Shown: positions 19,554-28,066, numbered from the stretch's first letter. The stretch is DNA of 64,000 nucleotides from Phenylobacterium sp. (GCF_004299445.1 NZ_SCTC01000069.1:62001-126000); one strand, 5' to 3'. Translations and numbers: made by a program. Notes: a model not told the origin generated them from the sequence alone.

Positions 19554-19949
19554 CTACCGCTTCCGGAACGAGCGGCGGACGTTCTTCACGAACCGAATGC
19601 GGCGCGGCAGCAGGATCCGTTCCACGCGCAGGGTCTGGTGGTAGAAAATCGGCATGAACTCGGGGTCGCGGCGCAGCAGGCGCCGGATCGGCGACAGCAT
19701 CCGGGGATGCGCCCGATGCAGCTTCACGAACTGGCGGCGCGCCTTGAACGAGTTGCGCAGGACGATCATCAGGCCGACCACGATCACGGGGATTCCACCG
19801 GGACCCGGCAGGGGCGCGATCAGGACACCGGCAGCGATGATGGCGAAGCCAAGCAGCACCATGCCCGTCCGCTTGATGCGGATGGCAACTTCGCGCGCGA
19901 AGTCGTCCGTGGCGCGGTAGACGCGCAAAGAGGGCATGGCGAAAGACAC
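19554..19949 (-). CDS. PGPGW-like small membrane protein
   Basis: The 131-residue basic protein has GTG at 19949 behind an AGGA motif (an ATG at 19937 is the alternative). It has a hydrophobic hairpin, TGMVLLGFAIIAAGVLIAPLPGPGG followed by IPVIVVGLMIVLRNSF, then an Arg-rich C-terminal half. The PLPGPGG turn between two helices resembles the 'transmembrane PGPGW' family, whose function is unknown. It converges with the Fo operon. Confidence 0.65.
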   Translation of the reverse strand: MSFAMPSLRVYRATDDFAREVAIRIKRTGMVLLGFAIIAAGVLIAPLPGPGGIPVIVVGLMIVLRNSFKARRQFVKLHRAHPRMLSPIRRLLRRDPEFMPIFYHQTLRVERILLPRRIRFVKNVRRSFRKR

Positions 19950-20190
19950 TTGGATAGTCCTGGGGGGCGTGCGGCAGAGCGGGGAGGTCCCGCCGTCACA
20001 AGCCCCATATGCGTACGTAGCCGGGAATCGTAAAGACGCCGTGCCGTTAAATTTTGCTCACGCGCTGGTATTCGCCTGCTGATGGCAAAGGCGCCACACC
20101 TGCGCGGCCCGTGCGCCACGCCATCGTCACACGGCCGTCGTCAAAGCACCGTGCTATTGAAGCTTGGCCTTATGCGGCGGCGGCGGCTTC

Positions 20191-21750
20191 CTATTGATTC
20201 GCCGGGAATTCGGGGCGCCACGTCAGCTTCGGCTTCCGCGCCGCCAGAGTCTCGTCCAGCCGGCGCAGCGGGGCCAGATGCGGGGCGTTCTTGAAGCGCT
20301 CCACGTCGCCGAGCTTGGCCGTTGCGGCCAAAGACCGCAGGGCATGGCAGAAGCGGTCCAACTCGCGCTTGGACTCGGTCTCCGTCGGCTCGATCAACAT
20401 CGCCCCATGAACAACCAGCGGGAAGTACATGGTCATCGGGTGGAAGCCCTCGTCGATCATGGCCTTCGCGAAGTCCAGGGTGGTGACGCCCGTGCCGTCC
20501 AGCCAGCTGTCGTCGAACAGGGCTTCGTGCATGCACGGGCCGTCGGGGAACGCCGGGGTCATGACGTCGGAAAGGCTGGCCTTGATGTAGTTGGCGTTCA
20601 GGACGGCGTCCTCGGCCACCTGGCGCAGGCCGTCGGCGCCGTGGCTGCGCATGTAGGCGTAGGCGCGGACGAACATGCCCATCTGGCCGTGGAAGGCGCT
20701 CATGCGGCCGAAGGCGCTGGCGGCCTCGTCCACGGCCTCCTCGACCAGGTGCAGGCCATCGGGCCCGGAGACCACCCAGGGGGCCGGCGCGAAGGCCGCC
20801 AGGGCCTGGGACAGCACCACCGGGCCCGCACCCGGCCCGCCGCCGCCGTGGGGCGTGGAGAAGGTCTTGTGCAGGTTGATGTGCATGGCGTCGACGCCGA
20901 GGTCGCCGGGCCGCACGCGGCCGACGATGGCGTTGAAGTTGGCTCCGTCGCAGTAAAAATAGGCTCCGGCGGCGTGGGTCAGGCGGCTGATGTCGAGGAT
21001 GTCCCGCTCGAACAGGCCGCAGGTGTTGGGGTTCGTGACCATGATCGCGGCGACGTGGTCGCCGAGCTTGGCCTCGAGGTCGGCGAGGTCGACGCGGCCG
21101 TCGGGGGTCTGGGCGATTTCTGTTACGTTATAACCTACGAAGGCGGCGGTGGCGGGGTTGGTGCCGTGGGCCGAGGTGGGGACCAGGACCGTGCGGCGGT
21201 GGCCCTGGCCGGCGGCCTCGTGGGCGGCCTTGATGCAGAGCAGGCCGCAGAGCTCGCCGTGGGCGCCGGCCTTGGGCGACAGCGCGACGGCGGGCATGCC
21301 GGTCAGCGTCTTCAGCCAGTGCGACAGGCGGTCCATCAGTTCCAGCGCGCCCTGCGTCGCGCCGACGGGCGCCAGCGGGTGCAGGTCCGCGAAGCCGGCC
21401 ATGCGGGCGGCTTTCTCGTTGAGGCGCGGGTTGTGCTTCATCGTGCATGAGCCCAGCGGATAGAGCGCCAGGTCGATGGCGTGGTTCTTCTGGGAGAGGC
21501 GCACGTAGTGGCGCATCGTCTCGGGCTCGGAGAGGCCGGGGAGCTCGAGGCCCGCGCGGGTCAGGCCGGCCAGGTCCGAGGCGTCGGCCTCAGGCTCGGG
21601 CAGGTCGACGCCGGTCTTCGTCCAGCCGTCGAGTTCGAAGATCAGCGGCTCGTCCTGGAGCAGGCCACGGCCGCCGGTCAGCGACTGGAAGCCGGCGGTC
21701 TCGGTCGAACCTTCGGGGCGGGTGGGGCGGCCAACGTTCTGCATGGTCAT
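20191..21750 (-). CDS. gcvPB: Glycine dehydrogenase (decarboxylating) subunit 2
   Basis: The 519-residue PLP enzyme has the cofactor-lysine segment NLHKTFSTPHGGGGPG, SPKAGAHGE and PTSAHGTNPA. It is the beta half of the split P protein and, with GcvPA, decarboxylates glycine and passes aminomethyl to lipoyl-GcvH. It lies last in gcvT-gcvH-gcvPA-gcvPB, two nt after gcvPA. The split P protein is common in alphaproteobacteria and Gram-positives. Control is expected from the glycine riboswitch upstream of gcvT. Confidence 0.97.
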   Translation of the reverse strand: MTMQNVGRPTRPEGSTETAGFQSLTGGRGLLQDEPLIFELDGWTKTGVDLPEPEADASDLAGLTRAGLELPGLSEPETMRHYVRLSQKNHAIDLALYPLGSCTMKHNPRLNEKAARMAGFADLHPLAPVGATQGALELMDRLSHWLKTLTGMPAVALSPKAGAHGELCGLLCIKAAHEAAGQGHRRTVLVPTSAHGTNPATAAFVGYNVTEIAQTPDGRVDLADLEAKLGDHVAAIMVTNPNTCGLFERDILDISRLTHAAGAYFYCDGANFNAIVGRVRPGDLGVDAMHINLHKTFSTPHGGGGPGAGPVVLSQALAAFAPAPWVVSGPDGLHLVEEAVDEAASAFGRMSAFHGQMGMFVRAYAYMRSHGADGLRQVAEDAVLNANYIKASLSDVMTPAFPDGPCMHEALFDDSWLDGTGVTTLDFAKAMIDEGFHPMTMYFPLVVHGAMLIEPTETESKRELDRFCHALRSLAATAKLGDVERFKNAPHLAPLRRLDETLAARKPKLTWRPEFPANQ

Positions 21751-21752
21751 GA

Positions 21753-23087
21753 TCAGGCGGCCTTCAGCGCGGCCGCGAGCGCGGCGATGTCTTCGGAGGT
21801 GGTGGTTTCGGTCGCGGCCAGCAGCAGGACGTCGTCCAGCCCGGCGTGCGGATCGAGGCGCGAGTAGGGGACCCCGGCGACGATGCCCTGGCCCAGCAGG
21901 TCGTCGACCAGCCTAGCGGCCGAGCCCTTCACCCGCACGGCGATCTCGTTGAAGAACCGGGGCGTCAGCACCTCGATCCCCGCGCCCTCGACGGCGGCCT
22001 TCAGCTCCCGCGCCTTGGCGTGGTTGATCCGCGCCAGCTGCTGCAGCCCCACGCCGCCCATCAGCGTCATGTGGATGGTGAAGGCCAGCGCGCAGAGGCC
22101 CGAGTTGGTGCAGATGTTGGACGTCGCCTTCTCGCGGCGGATGTGCTGCTCGCGGGTCGACAGCGTCAGCACGTAGCCGCGGCGGCCGTCGGCGTCGACG
22201 GTCTCGCCGCAGAGGCGGCCCGGCATCTGGCGGACCAGCTTTTCCTTGCACGCGAAGAGGCCGACGTAGGGGCCGCCGTAGTTCAGGGCGTTGCCGATCG
22301 ACTGGCCCTCGGCCACGGCGATGTCGGCGCCCATCTCGCCCGGCGAGCGCAGCAGGCCGAACGACACGGCCTCGGTGGTGACCACGATCAGCAGGGCGCC
22401 CTTGGCGTGGGCCGCCTCGGCGATCTTCGAGACGTCGGTGACGACGCCGAAGATGTTGGGGGTCTGGACGACGACGCAGGCGGTCTGGTCGTCGATGGCG
22501 TCGATGACGGCGGCCTCGGCGTCGATGGCGGCCGGCAGGCGCACGATCTCCATGCCCTCGGCGTGGGCGATGGTCTGGGTGGTGGCGGCGTAGTGCGGGT
22601 GCAGGCCGCCCGACAGCACCGCCTTGCCGCGGCGGTTGACGCGCTTGGCCATCAGCACGGCTTCCGAACAGGCGGTCGAGCCGTCGTACATCGAGGCGTT
22701 GGCCACATCCATGCCGGTGAGCGCGGCCACCTGGGTCTGGAACTCGAACAGCACCTGCAGCGTGCCCTGGGCGATCTCGGGCTGGTAGGGCGTGTAGCTG
22801 GTGAGGAACTCCGACCGCTGGATGATGTGGTCGACGGTCGCCGGCACGTGGTGCTTGTAGGCGCCCGCCCCGCAGAAGAACGGCCCGGCGCCGGCCGGCC
22901 GGTTCATCGCCGCCAGCGCCGCCAGCTCGCGCTCCACCTCCAGCTCGCCCGCATGCGGCTGCAGGTCGACCGGGCCCGCCAGCCGCGCGGCCTGGGGCAC
23001 ATCGACGAACAGGCCGTCGATGTCGGGCGCGCCGATGACGGCCAGCATCTCGGCGCGATCGGATGGGGTGAGGGGCAGGTATCTCAT
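21753..23087 (-). CDS. gcvPA: Glycine dehydrogenase (decarboxylating) subunit 1
   Basis: The 444-residue alpha half of the split P protein starts [15 protein letters not shown]. It contains [27 protein letters not shown] and [10 protein letters not shown], all typical of GcvPA. It has the PLP type I fold but lacks the cofactor lysine, which is in GcvPB. ATG at 23087 is preceded by a 156-bp gap from gcvH that contains a large palindromic element (23132-23221). Confidence 0.97.
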   Translation of the reverse strand: MRYLPLTPSDRAEMLAVIGAPDIDGLFVDVPQAARLAGPVDLQPHAGELEVERELAALAAMNRPAGAGPFFCGAGAYKHHVPATVDHIIQRSEFLTSYTPYQPEIAQGTLQVLFEFQTQVAALTGMDVANASMYDGSTACSEAVLMAKRVNRRGKAVLSGGLHPHYAATTQTIAHAEGMEIVRLPAAIDAEAAVIDAIDDQTACVVVQTPNIFGVVTDVSKIAEAAHAKGALLIVVTTEAVSFGLLRSPGEMGADIAVAEGQSIGNALNYGGPYVGLFACKEKLVRQMPGRLCGETVDADGRRGYVLTLSTREQHIRREKATSNICTNSGLCALAFTIHMTLMGGVGLQQLARINHAKARELKAAVEGAGIEVLTPRFFNEIAVRVKGSAARLVDDLLGQGIVAGVPYSRLDPHAGLDDVLLLAATETTTSEDIAALAAALKAA

Positions 23088-23131
23088 GAGCTCAATCCGC
23101 TAGGTCCTGCGCGCCGCAGGCGCTGTATTGA

Positions 23132-23221
23132 TTGACCACGAACCACACGAACGAGCTGTGCGGGCGGCAAGGCTGAGCCTGGCTGGAACGTGTTCGTGTG
23201 GTTCGTGTGGTTCGTGGTCAA
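23132..23221. repeat. Palindromic element, copy 1 (between gcvH and gcvPA)
   Basis: A 21-nt arm (23132-23152, beginning TTGACCACGAACC) is perfectly complementary to 23201-23221. The right arm is preceded by one extra tandem GTTCGTGTG. The element is bordered by a GCGCGCCGCAGGCGCT sequence (about 23110) that also borders the copy upstream of gcvH. Transcribed, it would fold into a very stable hairpin within the gcv mRNA. Confidence 0.9.
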
Positions 23222-23243
23222 ATTTGATTGCGCTGCGCGCCGC

Positions 23244-23609
23244 TTACTGGGTGGCCAGGAAGGCGTCGTAGGCGGCGCGGTCCATGAGGGCTTCGTATTC
23301 GGACGGGTCCGAGAGCTTCACCTTGGCGAACCAGCCGCCGTTTTCCGGCGAGGCGTTGACGGTCTCGGGGGCCGAGCCCAGCTCGCCATTGGCCTCGATG
23401 ACTTCGCCCGAGATCGGGGCGTAGACGTCGGAGGCGGCCTTGACGCTCTCGACCACGGCGAAGGCGTCGCCGGCCTTCACGGTCTTGCCCACCTCGGGCG
23501 TCTCGACGAACACCACGTCGCCCAGCTGCTCGGCGGCGTGGGCGGTGATGCCAACGGTGGCCACGTCGCCCTGCAGGACGACCCACTCGTGATCTTTCGT
23601 GAAGCGCAT
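23244..23609 (-). CDS. gcvH: Glycine cleavage system H protein
   Basis: The 121-residue lipoyl carrier starts [10 protein letters not shown]. The lipoylation site is ESVKAASD with Lys57. It shuttles the aminomethyl group from GcvP to GcvT and dihydrolipoyl to L protein. ATG at 23609 follows a GAGGGAG ribosome-binding site. An upstream in-frame extension runs into the flanking palindrome and gives the non-native reading MSTNHTNH, so it was rejected. Palindromic elements lie on both sides of this gene. Confidence 0.96.
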   Translation of the reverse strand: MRFTKDHEWVVLQGDVATVGITAHAAEQLGDVVFVETPEVGKTVKAGDAFAVVESVKAASDVYAPISGEVIEANGELGSAPETVNASPENGGWFAKVKLSDPSEYEALMDRAAYDAFLATQ

Positions 23610-23658
23610 TTGGGTAACTCCCTCAGAGACGGTGCGCGCCGCAGGCGCTGTTTTGATG

Positions 23659-23745
23659 GTCCACGAACCACACGAACGGGCCCTGCCTGCCGCAAGGCTT
23701 CGACCCCTGAACCGAGAGTTCGTGTGGTTCGTGTGGTTCGTGGAC
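23659..23745. repeat. Palindromic element, copy 2 (between gcvT and gcvH)
   Basis: A 19-nt arm (23659-23677, GTCCACGAACCACACGAAC) pairs perfectly with 23727-23745, and an additional GTTCGTGTG unit sits inside the right arm. The outer borders (GCGCGCCGCAGGCGCTG on the left; GGCGCTGACGCGCC on the right) match those of copy 1 and of the element at 60548-60623. The spacer sequences differ. Confidence 0.9.
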
Positions 23746-23784
23746 AAAATTGATCGGCGCTGACGCGCCAGGAGTGCTCATCGC

Positions 23785-24921
23785 CTAGACCTTGCGCACG
23801 TAGCGGTGGGGGACGAAGGGGCTGGCGACGACTTCGGCGGACTGGGGTTTGCCGCGGACGATGACTTTCAGCTTGGTGCCGACCGCCTTGAAGGCCGGGG
23901 GCACGAAGGCGAGCGCGATGCCGGCCTTGAGGCAGGGGGAGTGGCCGCCCGAGGTGACCACGCCGACCACGTTTCCGGCCTCGTCGGCGACTTCGGCGCC
24001 CTCGCGGGCCGGGGCGCCTTCCAGCACGCGCAGGCAGACCTTGGCGCGGGTGGTCCCCTCGGCCAGTTCCTTGACGATGCGCGCCGCGCCCGGGAAGTCG
24101 CGCTGTTCGCGGCGGTTCTTGTTGATGGCGAAGGTGAGCCCTGCCTCGACCGGGCTGACGGTCTCGTCCAGGTCGTGGCCGTAGAGCGGCAGGCCCGCCT
24201 CCAGGCGCAGGCTGTCGCGGGCGCCCAGGCCGATCGGCTTCACGCGCTCATCGCTGAGCAGCAGGTTCCAGACGCGGACCGCCTCGGACGCCGGGACCGA
24301 GATCTCGTAGCCGTCCTCGCCGGTATAGCCCGAGCGCGAGATGATGAGGTCGGTCCCGAAGCCTGGCATGGCGCGGATGTCCATGAACACCATGTCGGCG
24401 GTCGCGGGCACATGGGCCTGGACGACGGCGGCCGCCTCGGGGCCCTGGATCGCCATCAGGGCGCGGTCTTCCAGGCGCTCGATCTCGACCTGGCCGGCCA
24501 GCTCGTCGTCGATGACCTTGAAGTCGTTGTCCTTGCAGGCGCCGTTGACGACGACGAACAGGCCGTCGGTGACGGCGCCGTCGGGGCCGGTCGGGCGGCC
24601 GGCCATCAGGTCGTCGATGATGCCGCCCTTCTTGTTCAGGAGGACGGAATACTTCTGCTTGCCGGGCTTCAGGCCGATGTAGTCGCCGGGGACCACCTCC
24701 TCGAAGGCCGACAGCGGCGAGACGCCCTTCAGGCGCGCCTGGCCCATGTGGCTGACGTCGAACAGGCCGGCGTGCTCGCGCGTCCACAGATGCTCGGCCA
24801 TCACGCCCATCGGGTACTGGACGGGCATGGTGTAGCCGGCGAACGGCACCATGCGGGCGCCCAGCGCGATGTGCGCGTCGGTGAGGGGCGTGGTCTTCAG
24901 GGCGGTATCGGAAGTGGACAA
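23785..24921 (-). CDS. gcvT: Aminomethyltransferase (glycine cleavage T protein)
   Basis: The 378-residue T protein contains FAGYTMPVQYP, LFDVSHMGQ and SRSGYTGEDGYE, standard GcvT landmarks. It transfers the one-carbon unit from aminomethyl-lipoyl-GcvH to tetrahydrofolate, releasing ammonia. The full-length N-terminus requires a TTG start codon at 24921, behind a CCGAGG motif, and no ATG upstream fits. It is the first gene of the gcv operon, 59 nt downstream of the second aptamer of a tandem glycine riboswitch. A weak TTG start may suit riboswitch-controlled translation. Confidence 0.95.
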   Translation of the reverse strand: MSTSDTALKTTPLTDAHIALGARMVPFAGYTMPVQYPMGVMAEHLWTREHAGLFDVSHMGQARLKGVSPLSAFEEVVPGDYIGLKPGKQKYSVLLNKKGGIIDDLMAGRPTGPDGAVTDGLFVVVNGACKDNDFKVIDDELAGQVEIERLEDRALMAIQGPEAAAVVQAHVPATADMVFMDIRAMPGFGTDLIISRSGYTGEDGYEISVPASEAVRVWNLLLSDERVKPIGLGARDSLRLEAGLPLYGHDLDETVSPVEAGLTFAINKNRREQRDFPGAARIVKELAEGTTRAKVCLRVLEGAPAREGAEVADEAGNVVGVVTSGGHSPCLKAGIALAFVPPAFKAVGTKLKVIVRGKPQSAEVVASPFVPHRYVRKV

Positions 24922-24980
24922 GCGGGCGACCTCGGCTGACGATCCGGCGAGCGGCAGGACGGATGTCCTGACGTCGCGCG

Positions 24981-25199
24981 CCCCCGCTGTCCTTTGGGCC
25001 TGAGAGATTTCGGACGCGCCGTTGGTTGGCGGCGTCCCCTGCTCCTTCGGCGCCCCGCTAGGCCGTGCGGCGTCGCGAGAACTTTCCAGCGTTCATCAGC
25101 CCGTCGCGGTCCTTTTGCCTGAGCGTTTCCGGGGCGGTTGCGCCTTCGGCTCCCTGCGAAGTTCCGTCAGGAACGAAGCAGGGTCTCTCCCGCGAGAGT
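24981..25199 (-). promoter_or_regulatory. Tandem glycine riboswitch
   Basis: Read on the minus strand, the first aptamer (about 25199-25100) contains GGGAGAGACC, GCCGAAGGCGCAACC and GCTCAGGCAAAAGGACCG. The second aptamer (about 25087-24981) contains GCTGGAAAG, CGCCGAAGGAGCAG and TCTCAGGCCCAAAGGACAG. These are the two conserved glycine-aptamer cores in tandem. The RNA lies directly upstream of gcvT, where glycine binding normally turns on the cleavage operon. The 59-nt stretch to gcvT would contain the expression platform; GGACATCCGTCC (24955-24966) is an obvious hairpin there. Confidence 0.95.
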
Positions 25200-25302
25200 T
25201 GGGGGGGTTGTGCGGGAGGGGGGGTGGGGAGTCAACGGGGGAGGTGGAGGGTGGGGACTGAGCGAGTTCGAAACATGGCGCTGTTCCCGTCCTCTTGCTG
25301 GG

Positions 25303-25797
25303 TCAACGCCTAGCCTGCGCCGTCGCCTCATCGCTGCTCTGTTGAATCGTCGGACCTCGCGCAGCGAAGCCCTTGGTGACTGTAGAAGTGCCTATCCAGA
25401 AGAAGGCCACACTGCCTATGAGGCAGAAAGCGGCGGCGAGAGCTTCGACCCGGCCTTTCCGGGAAGGTGGCTCTCCGCGTTCGGCGCTCGCTAGGCCATA
25501 GGTCCCCGAAGTATTGAATCCGAACCAGAGAGCTATCGATGCCAGGATGGCGCAGAGTAGGCCAATGCAATAAAATCTGAGGCCAGATATAAGAAGAGGC
25601 AGCGAGAGGGATACTAGGCTCCCCTCCTTCAACGCTCCAACAAGAGTCAGTAGGGCCACAACGGCTCCCCCGTTAATGAGAACGAGAGATTTCAGCGCAT
25701 CGAGCGCATGGCCTTGCGCGAACAAGTGCTTCTGATGCGCGAGCGCGCGCGCTTGTTCTATCCCTTCGCTTGTTCGCGTTTTGTCTTCACTGGACAT
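25303..25797 (-). CDS. Small membrane protein of unknown function
   Basis: The 164-residue protein (ATG 25797, after an AAAGAGGA ribosome-binding site) has a polar helical N-terminus of about 35 residues. Three predicted membrane segments follow: SLVLINGGAVVALLTLVGAL, FYCIGLLCAILASIALWFGF and a third around AAFCLIGSVAFFWIGTS. I do not recognise a named family. Similar small membrane proteins occur in accessory regions. It is separated from the two-gene unit upstream by 188 nt that include a hairpin. It lies in the AT-rich island ahead of the gcv riboswitch. A membrane effector role is speculation. Confidence 0.7.
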   Translation of the reverse strand: MSSEDKTRTSEGIEQARALAHQKHLFAQGHALDALKSLVLINGGAVVALLTLVGALKEGSLVSLSLPLLISGLRFYCIGLLCAILASIALWFGFNTSGTYGLASAERGEPPSRKGRVEALAAAFCLIGSVAFFWIGTSTVTKGFAARGPTIQQSSDEATAQARR

Positions 25798-25945
25798 TGA
25801 CGGTCCTCTTTGAGCACGCAGGGCAAGGTTGTTGGGCACGATACACAACGTGCATTCTGTCTGCAGCGCGGTGGAAGCGGCCTTCCGCGAGCGGGTATTC
25901 CTCGCGATCTGTGCGCGAAGATTCAGGGGTACTAGGGCTCCTACA

Positions 25946-25966
25946 CCCCGCGCCGTCGGCGCGGGG
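25946..25966 (-). terminator. Hairpin after the AT-rich two-gene unit
   Basis: CCCCGCGCC (25946-25954) and GGCGCGGGG (25958-25966) form a perfect 9-bp stem with a 3-nt loop, 20 nt beyond the stop codon at 25986. It lies before the next minus-strand gene, so it probably ends transcription of the SLOG-like/winged-helix pair. Confidence 0.6.
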
Positions 25967-25985
25967 CGCACCCTGGGCGGCAAGG

Positions 25986-27158
25986 CTATTGGTCTTTGGA
26001 GTCGCTATGCAAATCCGCAAGCTTTTCAAGGTCCGAGAGCGCCGCAAGCATTTCGGTCCGCGTGGCCACGGACAGCGGCCGGTCTGCCAAACGATCCTTC
26101 AGCCGCTTTAGCTCCCCGATAACATCGTGCTCCACGGTGGCAGAGTCGTCAGAAAGCAAACTGCGCATGGCGTAGCGTGATCGGCTTATCGCAAGCTCGT
26201 CATCTATCCCCGCCGCCGATGTAGCTTTGCGGTCCACGATTAGCGCGATCGCGTTTGCGATATCCGCTACGCGAAGCGAACGGCTGATATCAGGCCACAG
26301 AGTCAATATCTTGCGGAACAGTCCGAAGAGCGTAGCCGACCCGGGGATAACCGTATTTACTACACCTTCGACTAGCCGTTCGGCCGCCCCAGCGCTAGAT
26401 TTGACGCAAACCTCCAGGAGATGGTCACGACTTACCGTCGTCGTGTAATTCAAGACGCGTAAAGCGCTCAGATGGAGCTCGACGCTAGCTGACGCGTGGA
26501 CAGCTTCCTCCCTCGCACATGAAGCAACTAAAAGAGCGTCGCTACGATCCCAGAGTTCAGCGGCGCTACGCCACAACGTGAAGTCTGCACTGAACTCGCT
26601 GCGGCGCGCTCCGGCGTGCACCACTAAGGTATTCAAATCGCTATCTGACAGCTTTGTATTTTTGAGAAGCAGGCGGGCCTTTGAGTCCGGATGTATCGCA
26701 CTGGACCAGACGAGCATCACTCGATCTTGTTCCGACATATGCGGAACGCGATCCAGATAGGTCCTTACATTCTTGAAAGATGCGGTTGTCCATCGAGCGT
26801 AAATGGGTTCTAAACTATGACAGAATTGCATAAGTTCATTTACATGCTCGAATTCTTTATTCGAAGCGATTTGGCCAAGTACCGTTGGGCCTACTACTTT
26901 GTCTGCCCCAAATTCACAGATTAACAACTCGCCCAGCGCGGTAAGTCCGAAATTCCCTGCGTGATCGACAAATATGAGGTTCGACTGAAATAGAGATCTA
27001 ACCGCTTTCTTAACGCTAAATCGCTCCGCCTTAGTGGTCTCGATCAACTTTGATTCTGAAACGACGTCATCCAAATATATGTGATGCATTATTTCGAATG
27101 AAAGCGGATCTCCGGCAAGTTTCATTCTGTATCGATTGAGCGCGCCAACCGTATCCAT
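25986..27158 (-). CDS. Unrecognised protein with winged-helix-like N-terminus
   Basis: The 390-residue protein starts at ATG 27158 (a GTG at 27161 is the alternative) and overlaps the upstream stop (TGATG). Residues about 35-90 (SESKLIETTKAERFSVKKAVRSL ... LIFVDHAGNFGLTALGELL) look like a winged helix-turn-helix with a beta wing. The rest is mostly helical, with an amphipathic or hydrophobic patch near VNTVIPGSATLFGLF, and a coiled C-terminus. No named domain was recognised. Base composition is markedly lower in GC than neighbours: 22 of 60 bases at 26821-26880 are G or C. Coupling to the SLOG-like gene suggests a joint function. Confidence 0.6.
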   Translation of the reverse strand: MDTVGALNRYRMKLAGDPLSFEIMHHIYLDDVVSESKLIETTKAERFSVKKAVRSLFQSNLIFVDHAGNFGLTALGELLICEFGADKVVGPTVLGQIASNKEFEHVNELMQFCHSLEPIYARWTTASFKNVRTYLDRVPHMSEQDRVMLVWSSAIHPDSKARLLLKNTKLSDSDLNTLVVHAGARRSEFSADFTLWRSAAELWDRSDALLVASCAREEAVHASASVELHLSALRVLNYTTTVSRDHLLEVCVKSSAGAAERLVEGVVNTVIPGSATLFGLFRKILTLWPDISRSLRVADIANAIALIVDRKATSAAGIDDELAISRSRYAMRSLLSDDSATVEHDVIGELKRLKDRLADRPLSVATRTEMLAALSDLEKLADLHSDSKDQ

Positions 27159-27691
27159 CACCTTCTCCCGGATACATAGAGAAGTTCTTGCAATCTCGCG
27201 ACTTGATCGAGCGCATAATCAATAATGCAGTTCGGAAGATCGGATCTGTTATAAGTCTGTATCTTGCAAGATGCATTAGTTTGCGCGGCAACTAGAGATT
27301 GGGTAGAGTATCCGTCATCGAAGGCGTCGTCTACAAACCCAATCAACTTATGGGATATTCCTGGAATTCTCGCGAAATCATGAATTTCGGCGATAGCTCC
27401 GTAAGAACCTGGAATTGAGAATATCACATCGAAGGCCTCAGCTTGTGCAATCTGCTGCGCGAACAAGCTCCGATCCGAAGTGGCATCGTAAAGGTCCTCG
27501 CTAAACTCCGCATAGTGGCCGCGACCGCGCAACGCATCCCGCAACCCGAGCCTTGTTTGCGCAATTGGGTCTGTACCGCTTGGATTTGGTCCCCAGACCA
27601 GTGCCGCGATAGGTACCTCACTAATTCGTGCGAGCGCGTCTAAACGCTGCTTCTCTATCTGGGCTCGAAAGCTTGCGAGATCGATCGGCAT
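27158..27691 (-). CDS. SLOG/LOG-like nucleotide-binding protein
   Basis: The 177-residue Rossmann-like protein begins MPIDLASFRAQIEKQR. A first strand and loop (AALVWGPNPSG) is followed by GHYAEFSED and then FDVIFSIPGSYGAIAEIHDF. The P94-G-S-Y-G-A-I-A-E102 string resembles the PGGxGTxxE motif of LOG/YgdD-type phosphoribohydrolases and the glutamate region of nucleoside deoxyribosyltransferases. That suggests binding or hydrolysis of a nucleotide or NAD-like ligand. G-to-S and T-to-A changes mean activity is uncertain. It is first in a two-gene AT-rich unit. SLOG proteins are known sensors or effectors in bacterial conflict systems. Confidence 0.55.
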   Translation of the reverse strand: MPIDLASFRAQIEKQRLDALARISEVPIAALVWGPNPSGTDPIAQTRLGLRDALRGRGHYAEFSEDLYDATSDRSLFAQQIAQAEAFDVIFSIPGSYGAIAEIHDFARIPGISHKLIGFVDDAFDDGYSTQSLVAAQTNASCKIQTYNRSDLPNCIIDYALDQVARLQELLYVSGRR

Positions 27692-27739
27692 CAGCGGGCT
27701 GCGGTGCAGGCGCAGGCGCTGCCGTCTTGAGTGCGGCAC

Positions 27740-28003
27740 ATGAAGCTAAATGTCACGGAGCCCCCGGAAAGCGGCATGGTAGAAGGCTAGATTTGCCTCT
27801 TGAGCGCGTAGCTGGCAAGGCCGCAACCTCAGAACGACGCTATGAGGAAGACGGTGACAGGAGCACCCATCCCCGATCCCAGCGGCCTCTTCGAGCCTTA
27901 AGTCCATCGCGGCCAGTTTGCCTTGGGGCTGAGCCGTCTCAAGGACGGCCCGCAGGGCCGCCGCGGGGCGGGCGCGCGGCGCGCGCTCCTTGACACGGCT
28001 CAG
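27740..28003. other. Intergenic region with nested repeats
   Basis: No convincing gene is seen here. The interval carries GGTGACAGGAGCACC at about 27853, which recurs near 29140 upstream of the host-attachment-like gene. It also carries the left arm of a long inverted repeat. A segment at 27896-27935 (CCTTAAGTCCAT ... CCTTGGGGCTGAG) is an imperfect reverse complement of 28001-28035. Confidence 0.6.
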
Positions 28004-28011
28004 CCCCAAGG
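27921..28011. repeat. Long inverted repeat
   Basis: A 25-nt arm (27921-27945, beginning CCTTGGGGCTGAGCCGT) pairs with 27987-28011 with a single C-C mismatch around a very GC-rich 41-nt loop. The right arm runs into the 63-nt direct repeat starting at 28004, so the elements are nested. Confidence 0.85.
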
Positions 28012-28066
28012 CTCGCATTCGACCATGGATTTAAGGGCGGGTGGCATCCCTGGGGGATGCCGGCGC
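28004..28066. repeat. 63-nt direct repeat, copy 1
   Basis: The stretch begins CCCCAAGGCTCGCATTCGAC and ends GATGCCGGCGC. It matches 28641-28703 at 62 of 63 positions; A at 28045 is G in the other copy. It lies just upstream of the gene at 28080-28640. Confidence 0.9.

Noticed and set aside
20042-20190. CtrA site near TTAAATTTTGCTCAC
   Set aside because: The second half-site is TCAC instead of TTAA and it does not lie properly upstream of a gene.
23132-23745. CRISPR-like array around gcvH
   Set aside because: The GTTCGTGTG units are part of two inverted repeats. There is no regular repeat-spacer periodicity and no cas gene.
25986-27691. Type II toxin-antitoxin system
   Set aside because: Protein sizes (177 and 390 residues) and domains do not match known TA pairs. 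A nucleotide-linked module is a better, though unproven, reading.
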